From Dysidea avara (taxonomy: Eukaryota > Porifera > Demospongiae > Dictyoceratida > Dysideidae): 64,000 bases of DNA. Made by a program: the position numbers and the translations under genes. Numbering within the stretch: position 1 is the first letter of the stretch; the number at the start of each line of letters is the position of its first letter. The stretch covers positions 3,778,359-3,842,358 of the forward strand of contig NC_089272.1 of NCBI RefSeq assembly GCF_963678975.1, in the 5' to 3' direction. The notes beneath the pieces were generated by a model. The model searched no databases and was not told the origin of the DNA. It saw only the letters and a list, made by a program, of their open reading frames with translations. Positions 23,975-35,000 of the stretch are shown one piece after another.

Positions 23975-24225
23975 GCTTTAAGTTTTATATACAAAAAGAA
24001 GTAAAAAACCACTGAACTGTGAAAAACAAAGGGCAAAATACTTTTATTAAAGTTATAAAATCAAAGGTGGAAGCCAAGAGATGCTGCAATGATGTTACCA
24101 TTAATGGCTACAGTGATTAACATCATCACAACAATTTCTTAGCTTCCACTTTCAATTTTACAACTTCTTACCGTTTTAAAGGCAGCCACCTTTTTTTTAC
24201 AACTTGGATGTTTTTATATGGGATT
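23975..24225. repeat. Degenerate copy of the composite 3' hairpin
   Basis: The order of words matches the hairpin module in decayed form: ATACAAAAAGAAGT, CCACTGAACTGTGAAAAA, AAAGGTGGAAGCCAAGAGAT, then reversed AGCTTCCACTTT and TTTTTTACAACTTGGATG. This suggests the hairpin has been moving for a long time. Confidence 0.6.
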
Positions 24226-24229
24226 GTCT

Positions 24230-25199
24230 CTTGAAATCTTTATCTTGGAAGCTGTGTTGATGTATTAGCAGAATGAAGAACACTAAGGTCTACATTGTTC
24301 ACAGAAGCAGCAGATGAATCCATAGCTACAGCAACTACAAAACCAAGTCAGGACCAGAGACCATGGTCTGGTCAGTCCACTTTTCAGCTACTTGAATTTT
24401 GTAAAAAGATCAAGGTGCTCTAATAAAGCAGTCAGTATATCGTAGCCACTGTATGTGTTCTAATTACACTGCTTGGTCTTATAAGCTATTGCATCTTTGT
24501 TAACTGTCTTGTATATAGCTTTTTTTAAAAGTTCCAGTGAGTTGTCTGCATTGATCATCCATGCATGTCATGCCTTAGCAATTACAATCAAAATAACTGC
24601 CGTGTCAAGTTTAGATTTGCTTGTACAAATATCATGGATAAAAAATAAATTGCTAATAGCAAGTATAGACATTGAATTGAATTACATGTAAGTGGTACCA
24701 TAGCACAAAATTATCCTTGATTATAACAACAGTAAGCACTTTTAGAAATTCATCTATTTAATTAATTGTAATGTTATAATGTTTTAGTGTTACGGTACCA
24801 TACACTCAATACTGAGTTCTGTACATTACAAAAGTAATAAATAAACAAGAAAGAGAGTTTGCACTTTACACACGTCAGTTAATGCAAGGTAAAGTATATA
24901 GATGCCTGTGACTAAACAATAAGCTAAAGCCTGTAAATGCAGGAGACAACAATGGCATTAAATTTTATTTTGGGATGTGTGTATTTTGAATTTTTCCGCC
25001 TATTTTTGTTTCCAGCAATTCTTTATTTCTTACCTACTTTGCCTAATAGTTTCCTCAAAATTTACTTTGCTGAACATTAATAATTAATACTGATTGCAGT
25101 GTCTCAAGCTCACAAGCATGCTTGACTGTTCTATTAGAATATTTCATAAATATAGTAACTGAGTATCTTGATCCTTATTGCTTTTCCTATAAGTGTTAA
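24230..25199. other. Unassigned DNA
   Basis: No feature beyond short AT-rich frames and single degenerate copies of the dispersed motif (for example near 25123) was seen. Confidence 0.4.
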
Positions 25200-25201
25200 T
25201 A

Positions 25202-25453
25202 TGTGACTGGGTCTGCGAAAAGGGTTCTTATAGTCATTTCAATTGCATGTACTTGGCAATCCATAACTTCACTTGTGTGTATGAATACCAGTACCAGCTT
25301 GAAATGTGATCACCTTACACTCCTAGCATAGCACTATTCCATGATGTAATTTTAAGACAATAATTATGTTGAAAACATGATGAATTATGACTCATGAAAC
25401 TTGGAAATTTGGAAAGCTGTAAGATTCCTTTTTGCAGATACGATCCAGTCACA
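25202..25453. mobile_element. MITE, TGTGAC-ended family, TA-flanked
   Basis: It begins TGTGACTGGGTCTGCGAAAA and ends TTTTTGCAGATACGATCCAGTCACA, each next to TA. It is a diverged relative of 42087-42316. A copy of the dispersed motif lies just outside its right end (25463-25486). Confidence 0.7.
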
Positions 25454-25576
25454 TATTGTGTTTGACTGTTCTATTAGAGTATCTCAGCTCTAATTGCCAT
25501 TATTGCTGATCTAATACTGTGTGATTGTTCTATCTCATGTATAATAATGTGCCAAGCTGTTGTTCCTCAGTGTCCA

Positions 25577-26044
25577 TTATGCCAAAAATCCACCTAATTT
25601 TTCAGCATTTTGCTCATTGATTTTATCATTGTAGCTATTTTTCAAAATAATTTTTATTGGCAAACATGGTGCATCCCTCATTGAATGCCATACATAATAG
25701 TGACTTGATCCACAGACAACTTGCAGTCTAGGGAAGTGCTGTGCCACAAAGCCTGAGATTGAGCATTCATTCTGCATTTGTATTTTTAACAGCATTATGC
25801 ATGTCTCATAAGCAAAGAAGTTACTGCTATAGAGACTGAAAAAGATTACTGAAATGTGTGTAGTACTAGCAGCATTTCTTGAGGTGGTTCCAGCACTTAA
25901 ATCTAAATTATACCCATATTGAAACTGATGCTTTGTGTGTAGCTGTAAAGAAAGTGAGGTAGATACAAATTGCACAGTATGTGAAGGACAGCCAACGTGC
26001 ATATCTAGTGGGCCTGGGGCATGCCCATCACACGAAATTTTCAA
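25577..26044 (-). CDS. Unrecognised 155-codon open reading frame
   Basis: This is the longest open frame not tied to a known gene or repeat. The conceptual product has no motif, signal peptide or membrane segment that I recognise, and no paralogue in the window supports it. Composition is Ser/His/Cys-rich and unremarkable. It may be chance, part of an untranslated RNA, or a relic of a mobile-element gene. No function is proposed. Confidence 0.15.
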   Translation of the reverse strand: MKISCDGHAPGPLDMHVGCPSHTVQFVSTSLSLQLHTKHQFQYGYNLDLSAGTTSRNAASTTHISVIFFSLYSSNFFAYETCIMLLKIQMQNECSISGFVAQHFPRLQVVCGSSHYYVWHSMRDAPCLPIKIILKNSYNDKINEQNAEKLGGFLA

Positions 26045-28598
26045 AAACCAGCCTTCTGAAATAACTGAATTTGGTCAATTTTGATAACTTTTAAATTAAT
26101 GCATCTATTAAACATTTTATTGGAATAGCTCTATTATTAGGGTAACTGACTGCTCTATTAGAGAATCTTGATGTTACAAATTGGACACAAAATTTATAGT
26201 GAATCCATAACACAAGCATAGTACTCATTCAAAGTATGTATTTCTACCCATAAACTGTTACTAATGACATTTCTGACTCATGATGTTCATATTTCTAGCT
26301 CATAATACTCACAGTTGTACTGGCAAAAACTACTCAAAATTATGGAGAATAATACGGACACTGTTAAAACAATAATTAAATAAAAGCAGATGATTGATAA
26401 ATGTCTGTATTTCACAGAGTTTTTTTTCCCCCACACCCTGTATTTACAGGATTAACCTTCTGACAAGCATAGCATCCCTTTGGTGATGAGAAGTCTAACA
26501 TTAAGTGCAGGCTGAATGTAGAGAAGAAGATCCCAGCTTCTGTACAGAATTGGCCTATGCCTAGATTGCATATAAAGTCACCAATGGGTCTGAGATTTTT
26601 CAGCATACAGAGGCATGATTGTGACTCCCTGCATGCATTAGCAAGTTTAGCCTTCTCAGTTTATAGCAATGTCATCTCAAGATAATCAACATGACATTTG
26701 TTTATAGCAGTTGTTATAAAATTTGAGAAGAAATCTCCTAGGCTCTAGTACTCAGAAATATAATGCTTTGTAGTTTACACTTCTATAGTTACACCATGTG
26801 TAGTGCTGGCCATTATTTAATTTGCTACACTTCCTGTCATAACTATTGTTTTGCTTGTTTACTTTGTAATTTATGGAGGCAAATCCTAACCACTAACCAC
26901 ATTGAAACTGTTGTTACTGAAATTGAAATGACCTGTTACAAAAACTAAGACATTGCAGCACAAGTTTAATGAATTCCTTTAATCTTAACCAGGCCACACA
27001 CTTAACCAGGCCACACAGAAAAATTGCAGCTGAAGTAACACTGCAAAGTGAATAGATCAGTTTCTTCTCCTGTTTCCCACTATTGACTAGAGACTAGTAC
27101 TATGGTCACTTCTACTGTACTTACATTAGTAGAGTATGCACCTCAGGAAAAGAACACTGAACAATGTTGTACATATAAGGTTGAAATGTTACAAAACATA
27201 AAGGATCAGCTCAACCAAAATTTGTGGGAGATAGCATGATAGCTAGAGCATATATGTGTCTGTATTTAACTTACAACATTGATATTATTCAGTTGTGTTC
27301 ATAAACAACACCATTGCCTAAGTACAAAGTGACACATAATTGTGGTTAATTCTGGGTTCCAATAAACACTTTCAATTTTGATATGTGGCTTTTAATATAA
27401 ACTTTAGGCTTTTAATTACATATGCAGCTACAGTTTAGAATTTTAGGCTAAACCACACTCTCAGTTATACATGTAGCTATATATATACAGCAAATTTGTA
27501 TGCAGTTGTACCAGCCCTGGATATAATAATTTATTACTTTAACTAAAATTATAGTCACAGTGTAGAATCAAGCTTATACTATATCCTATTATGGCATGAG
27601 AGAATGTAATCTCTAGGTATTTGTAACAACATAATTATAGCCTATAATCTATCCTAACTCTCATTTTCTACATGGAGGCACCCCATAACAGCATGCAGGC
27701 TTGACTGTTGAATGTTATTATTAGGCCCGGGGCACATACAACCAAGTACAATTGCCAATGGGACAACCTATAATGGGGCATGTACTGGCCAACACAGTGT
27801 GTGCAAGTAGAAAAGATGCAATTATATACACAGTAATACAATTCTGACTTTTGGAATCTGGACCCCATTTGCTTTGCGATCCTTAAACATCATTGCTGAC
27901 CGAACTACCCCCCCTAGTGGTGTTCCTCCCAAGTTAGCACGTAAGAATCTCTTCCAACAACTGTCTGTTGCCTTATGGACTTACAATGCAAGTTAGATAT
28001 CGGGCTCTACAGGGGTCTGGTGATGACAATCCCCTTTACCCTTAGTTAGTAGTAGTAGTAGTTGTGGTAGTACTGTAACTGTAGTAGTAGAGTTAATTTT
28101 GTATTTAGTTACCATTTTACTTGTAATTTGTGTTACTTTGAAAAAAAATTGTTGCATTCTGACTGGTACATAAACATAAGTGTTGTATTAGTATGCAATT
28201 ACAATCAGTATGAATTCTGATTATCTGACCATGGAGATGTGAGAATGTGAGATCACACTTTAAATTGTGAGAATTGTGGTATTGAATCTGGCGCCTACAA
28301 GCAGTGAAGCTTAAACATCCAACGAACACTTAACTATTTATGCATTTGTACACGATTTGTGTCACATGATACATTTAAATGAGAGTGCTGGATTAAGACA
28401 TGGCTGGAGTTGCCAAGAGCAGACCACAGTAAATAAAAGCAGCCACATGTCACCTCAACTGATATCTGAGTTATGTAGTGAGTATATGAGCTGGGTCATT
28501 TGTACTAAAATTTTCATGATACCTGTATGTATGCTGCAAGATGAAATAAAATTTTGAAGAGCAAATGTGACTGAAATGCAATACCAGAATTTCATGGA
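26045..28598. other. Unassigned DNA
   Basis: No supported genes were seen. Visible items are one degenerate dispersed motif at about 26147-26170, a short GTAGTA-rich stretch near 28045-28095, and a block near 27690 (GCAGGCTTGACTGTTGAATG) that recurs at 53294, the left side of the second TatD block. Confidence 0.4.
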
Positions 28599-28606
28599 TA
28601 TGTCAG

Positions 28607-29041
28607 TAGGGACCCGCCAATTATGCTGGCATAATAATGAGCATAATAGGTGCTTAAAAGCATTGAGCATAATGTTAGCATAATAGGCAGAACACTTGTG
28701 CATTACCATAAATTCTTGCTTACCAAATACATATCACAGAAAAAGATCGATATACTCTAATAGAACAGTCAGAGAATAAACAGACATCTGACTGTTCTAT
28801 TAGAGTATATCGATCTTTTCTGTGACATGCATTTTGACAAGCAAGGATTCAGAGTCTGTGCTTCAGAAACTTACTGTTTTCCCATAAAGTGCAAATTTAC
28901 TAGAAAAACATGGAAACTGAGGTATAAATATTGAGCATAATAGGTAAATATTGAGCATTAGTTTAAGCATAATAGGCAAAATTTTGAGCAGTGCAACATA
29001 GCATAATAGGTAAAATAATGAGCATAATCGGCGGGTCCCTA
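28607..29041. mobile_element. hAT-type MITE (TAGGGACCCGCC ends)
   Basis: The ends TAGGGACCCGCC and GGCGGGTCCCTA are exact inverted repeats flanked by a perfect 8-bp duplication, TATGTCAG, at 28599-28606 and 29042-29049. The inside is full of GCATAATAGG words and holds the inverted pair of the dispersed motif at 28735-28824. It is 435 bp with no coding capacity. Eight-base duplication assigns it to hAT with good confidence. Confidence 0.92.
28735..28824. repeat. Inverted pair of the dispersed ATTAGAG motif
   Basis: Two copies of the dispersed motif, extended to about 38 bp, face each other around a spacer of about 15 bp: TCGATATACTCTAATAGAAC at 28747 and its reverse complement beginning near 28794. 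The arms are nearly perfect. Confidence 0.85.
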
Positions 29042-31554
29042 TATGTCAGTGTTCACAAGCATGTGGAGCATTTTTGATGGTAGCAGACTGTAGTAATAGC
29101 AGTAAATAGCAAGCACAACCATGCACACAGCAATTATCAGCCTAAGGACACATTTTGTGTACATTGTGTTTGTTCTCTCCATCAAAGGGTTCAATACAAT
29201 GGGGTGAAATTATGGCTTTGGGTGGAGGACTATGCATCATCACATACTCTTACCTACTGGAAACTGCGCCTTCTCCACACAATAGCTTGGTTTTCACCCA
29301 TCCCATACACGAGTGAACAAGTTGGCCAAGTCATGCTAGACGAAAGAAACAAGACCATCAAAAGTGCTTTAACAAATGCAAACTAACCTCCAGCGATTAG
29401 TAGCAACTTCCAATCATGTTGTTTATAAAGCGGGCATAGCAATCAATAGGGATTATTTGTCTTCCAATCAAAATAGTCACTGTCACCCACTTCTTTCGTG
29501 ATGGGCATATATATTATATAGGACGACACATATGTTTCTTCACCAGCACGAACAGACCTAAGTATTATATGATTGCGTCTTTGTACAACATGGATTATAT
29601 TCCCCGGTTAGGGCACAGCTCTATGCCTTGTAGTTTCTCAAACATATTATCTTTAGTACTTGGTTATATAATTAGAGCTTTACAGTGACTATCACTGAAC
29701 GTTTTACAGCAACATGTGCATCAGCCTTAGGATTCCCTAACCTAACATACAAATAGGAACTACAGACTTAAACATTACTTAACCTAGGGTAGCTAACAAT
29801 AAGGCGAAACAGAAAATGGACAAAGAAAGAAAAAATCCCCCCTATCCCAGGATGTTGTGATTGCCAATGTTCAAAGCCATTGAAAGTTACCCCTACTTGC
29901 AATTCATAGTCTCATCTACTGACCCTCAAAGATAAAAACACTACCAATGATCTCAAAACCAAGATAGATACCAGGGGTGGATTTAGGGGGGTTTCTGAGG
30001 TTTCCAGAAACTGGTAAATTTGATTTTGCATTGATCTTTACAAGTGTATCAAAGTTTCAACTAATAGAGCAGTCAGCTACCCTAATAGAATAGTCACATT
30101 TTATTTTTTTTAAGTTTACCTATCTAAAAATCTTATGTCAGAATGTTTAAGACCTTCCTCGGGCATACCCCCAGACCCCAGCCGGATGGCATTCATGTCT
30201 CTGTTGTATGCTTCAAACTTTACATATGTAACTCCACCTCTTAACTCTTTAGTCTGTTCCTGACACTATGATAACTGAAGCAGCCTATATCCAACCGTAT
30301 GTGTATATAAAATATGAGCTTAAAGACTTTTTTGGTTAAAATTGTCACCAGATTCAACCTCAAAATGCATAATCAAAAAAGGAGCATGCCCCCTGGATTC
30401 CAGTGTGCATGCAACAGAAATTGTGGAAACCTGTCACCAAAATTTCTGGAACTGCCCTTGGATACGGTGTAGTTAACTTGGATACAGTGTAGTTACACAA
30501 TTTGGTTGTCTTGATTAATAGATCACAACACACATCAATTTTATTGTATTGCCTTCATATTGTACACATGAGTAGCTAGCTAAATCTAGCGTGCTTTGTT
30601 GGACTATAGCTAGGTAAACCAGTTCTTTACAAATGCTGGACTTTTAACCAGCATTTGTAAAGCATTTAACTACAGCTGCATCAAGCATAACATCACCACA
30701 ATGTAACATACCTAGTTTTAGCCCTGAATGGAACTCTAATATTGCCACGACTGTCGGCACGAACGGACGCATCACACTATTTCGGCTTCAGTGTAGCTAG
30801 CTACGTAGGAAATTCATGTCATCCAAAGTTGGATGCACCTGTCAGAACTGAGACGTCATAATTAAATCCTCCCAGTTGTCCAAAACAATTATTAGACAAG
30901 AAGACTAAAGTATGTATCTCCCCCAACATTGACCATTCATCAAATAAATTAGAAGCTCACCGGCTCAGTACGGTACTGCTCAAACGCAACATCATCTCGC
31001 GAGAGTGCAAGTTATAAGCTTTTTGAAAAACTTGTTAGGTATGGCACTCTAATGGCCAAAAGAACAGGTTAAATTTTGCTAGCGAAATGCTATGGGTGCC
31101 ACGCCCATTACTTAACAAGTTTTTTGGCACTCTAGCGATCGAGACAACATAAGTGTTAGAGCCGGCTGTACCGCATACTTATAGTGCTGCTACATAAATA
31201 CTGCAATAGCTTTTAGAAAGATGCCGTGAATGGCTGCCACACTCAATCTCAAACTACATCTATAAACTAGCCTATTAAATTATTGTTATAAAACTTCCAA
31301 CCTTATCTGCATATGCACCAAACTTTATATCTGCATTCTTCACGTTTCAGCTACATGTTTCAGACTCCCTGTATTCACAGGCCTTCTCACAGGTCCGGCC
31401 CTAGTGGGATAGCATTCACAAAACATCTGTGTATTTGTGTGTGCGTGTGTTTGTCTGTTGAATATACAAATAAATAGTGTGTACAAAATACATCATATTT
31501 ATCTATTGTATAAAAGCGTATAATACATGACAAAATAAGATTAAGGTCTATATA

Positions 31555-32022
31555 TTACAGGTTAAACAACTGTATGGCATTTCTAGTTGTAGTCTCAACA
31601 ACTTCTTCTAAACTAACTCCATAACACTTGGCTACGGTATCTGCTACCAGTACTAGGGTGCATGGTTCATTACGTCCCTGTTTAATGTCAGTGAAATCCA
31701 CTCCTTGAAAACCATCCTTAGGAATATTAGGCATCAGGAAAGGACAATTAGTCTCAATCACTAGCCGATCCAGAGGGATTACTTTATCCTTTAAGATTGA
31801 TCGTAGTTCTGCACCTTCGTCAGGCTTACTGACAAAACCTGTTATCCCAATATAGAAGCCACGCTGAATATAGAAATCAGCTTGTTTATGTGTCCCAGTG
31901 AAGCAGTGAATGAGGGTGGGTGGCAAGGAGGCCTTATGACTGAGTAACTTATCTGTTAGATCCTTGTTAGAATCTCTGTTATGAACAAATAATGGCTTCC
32001 TAGTTTGACACGCAATTGCTAT
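31555..32022 (-). CDS. Exon 6 of RRM-TatD gene (C-terminal, stop TAA)
   Basis: 155 codons plus TAA. Acceptor TTTACACAG. It carries FVHNRDS, IHCFTG, YIGITGF, IETNCP and RNEPC. AAT replaces the GAT of ETDCP seen in the paralogue. One codon is missing relative to the paralogue (RNEPC against RNNEPC). The frame is fully open. Confidence 0.92.
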   Translation of the reverse strand: MAIACQTRKPLFVHNRDSNKDLTDKLLSHKASLPPTLIHCFTGTHKQADFYIQRGFYIGITGFVSKPDEGAELRSILKDKVIPLDRLVIETNCPFLMPNIPKDGFQGVDFTDIKQGRNEPCTLVLVADTVAKCYGVSLEEVVETTTRNAIQLFNL

Positions 32023-35000
32023 CTGTGTAAAGACAATCATTAAAAAATAACGGCACAGGAGAACACAGTATAAGGGAATTTGTTATTTCAGCATATATAC
32101 TTGAGGTTATATGAAAATGAATACCAGAGCAGTACATAGGTCATTGGACAACACATGAAAAACAGAAAACTGGTAAAGAAAGTGATTTTGCTCATGCTTA
32201 AGCCTGGTGTGAAAATCAGCAGAACAACCTCACTCAGAACCCAAACTCCCGAGCCACCACAACATTGCTGTTAAGGGGTTTACAACATATCTGATTAGTT
32301 ATTTCTTTTAAGCAAAAGCTTTCATTTCAATACCACCACAGACCTGCGCCATCTCCAATATGTCTAGTGAGTCTCAGTGACCGTAAAGTTTTGAGTTGCC
32401 TTGCACAAATTCCCCTATTGCCTGAAATTATGGACAGCTTCATATGTATAGTTGCTATGAAATACAACAAAATTGTTTTGAATAAATGCTGGGTCACAAA
32501 TAAATACTTGGTGTAGTTGTACAATAGTTTCTAACAATTTACGCAGTGTAAAAATTACCAAAGTGAACATGACTTTCTTTGAGACTAAATCAGCTTTATA
32601 CTTCAAAGGAAATAGCAAGGGGTGCGGTATGGAAATACATGTATTATTGTGAATGATAGCCATGTATTGTAGTTTAGTGGATGGGGCAACAATTTCTAGT
32701 CCTGATTCAGAACAACTATATACATGTATTTTACCTACCTGGTCTTCAAAAGCTTCCCACTGTTTATCAAAGCTGGATAACATCCTAAAGTAGTCCAGTC
32801 CACACACCCCAATAGCTATTACTTGGGGATGATCCAACAGTGACCTCAACAAGGCACCACTCTCAGGAGTCCATTGCTGTAATGTAATAAGGTACTTAGT
32901 GTATCATAGTAGAGTGCCTTATAATTTATAATGTGAAGATTTCATGTACAGTATCTAGTGGTATATTATATAGTTATACAACGGCCACTAGTGCTCTGCC
33001 TGATATAAACGCACGAGCCTGAGGGCCGTTAGGCCCGAAGGCAAGTGCGTTTATACAGGCAGAGCACGAGTGCACGTTGTATAACTGTTATGTACCACTC
33101 ACCTATTAGGTGGGGAGAGTCTCACAAGACAGCTGTAACACTTATAAAGGCCAGGTTTCTAACATCGATTGTGGGTAACCAAGCCAGACGTTGCGATTAC
33201 GTTCCCCCTGCCACCTGAGATACTGAAAGCTAGTACGCTATGGGTTATATCACTAACCTGCATTTGCTGTTCGACTCTCATCATGTAGTGCTCAGCATGC
33301 CAGCGTGCCATATAGACTAAGCACCAGACTAATCACCATAGTGATTCTCTCGAGCGAAAAAAAGCAGCTAAATAGACGGTTTAAGTAAACAAAACCTAAC
33401 TACTAAACGATACTAGTCTAATTCTTACTATTTACACTGGCTAAACTCGAATCTGGTGGCATAACAAAACTGGTTCCCACAATCGAACATAAAGATTAGA
33501 ATATATTTGTTTTATTGAGTCATTGTCGAAGTGGGCTACAGTTTAATCTGGGCTGAGATGGCACCAGACCAGTAAGGTGTATAAGTACGTTTATATATGT
33601 AGACTAGAGTTGTGGCCACCCGCGTTGGCTTTTTCAATCACCATTGGCTGCTTGAAAACATTATACGTATTGGTGACGTTATGGCCCACAATCGACCTTT
33701 ACATGTCAGGTTATAAAAGAATTCGAGTGATCTGTGAAGTGTCTTTCCACCTATTAGGTGAGGTGTCGTAGTGGTCTTCGCCACCAGCACTTGTGCTATG
33801 CTACACAAAACCAGAGCCAGTGCAATATCTGTATATTGCACTGCGGTCGGTGCATTATAACTTATAATGCACTCGTTGTGGTCTACAAAACCGCAACCAG
33901 TGCGTTATAAGTTATAATGCACTCGCTGCGGTCTGCAGCAGTGCAATATACAAATTATGACACTGGCGGTGCCTTTGAACTGCCCACGCAGAGTGGTACA
34001 TACACATACTAGCCATAGTGTGATAATCTGTGAAGCTGCAGTTGAGCATGCAAAGGTGCATGAAATACACACCTTTGCTTCATGCTTGAAATTTCAAGTT
34101 GATGTTTTTCAATAACTTAGCCAATGTACAACCTAGTGCTAAGCCACTTCAATTCCAACCATTTTCACCTTGTAGTTAACAATTCTATGCTTTTCTTTTA
34201 AACAGTGTCAAAAGTGGTGAGAATGCACCCCTACGTGTGGACATTAATAATCCCATCAAGGATGAATTCAAAGTGTACTATTGCAGAGTAACACTTACCT
34301 GATGCCTCTACCAACTTTTGATGGTCTGCAGTGCATAATTTTGAAGTTATTTAGCAAGAAAGTAGGCCGTATGGCAGGGTTCACTCCATAATTACATCAA
34401 TAATCACATGATGGCAGCTAATGCTGTTTGTCATTGAATAATCAGAGTTGTGCATTTAAAACATGAATAACGTTGCATGAACAGCAGTCAATAGAGCTTG
34501 TTCTTTTAGTACACTAACAATGGCGGATCCAGGATGGGGCATTTGGGGCAAATGCCCCCCCCCCCTTTCAAGAAATTGCATACAAGATCGAGATACTCTA
34601 ATAGAGCAGTCAATTACTCTTAGACTTACCTATGAAGCTATAAATAGGATTTTATTTACATAACAGACGTGATATATTTGGTAAAGGATAACTAGCTATT
34701 ATTGTTGACCTTTTTTTTTTTTTTTTGGTCTTCAACTGTTTTCCAGCAAGGTGCCCTCCCCCCCCTCTTTCCAAATTCTGGATCCGCCCCTGACTAAGAC
34801 ACTTCACTGTCATATTTGGTAATATCATGACATAATATACTCTGAAACAAATTTCAAGTCCATTCAGCCTTAAATAGTTTGTAAATAATTATATGGAATA
34901 CATTTATTGGATCTGTGTTATACACGAAAATTGTTTTACATTAAGTGGTAAGTGTGACTGCTCTATTAGAGTATGTATGTCTATAATTGTGACACCAATA

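Larger units (their letters stand above)
32964..33991. mobile_element. ~1.03-kb palindrome-rich insertion, 7-bp target duplication
   Basis: It is absent from the paralogous intron, where AGTGGTA at 57331-57337 is single. Here AGTGGTA flanks both sides (32957-32963 and 33992-33998). The inside has a GC-cored foldback (32972-33086), CACCTATTAGGTG twice, and a cluster of small palindromes (33821-33950). No protein was recognised, and long terminal inverted repeats are not obvious. The class is unknown. Confidence 0.75.
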
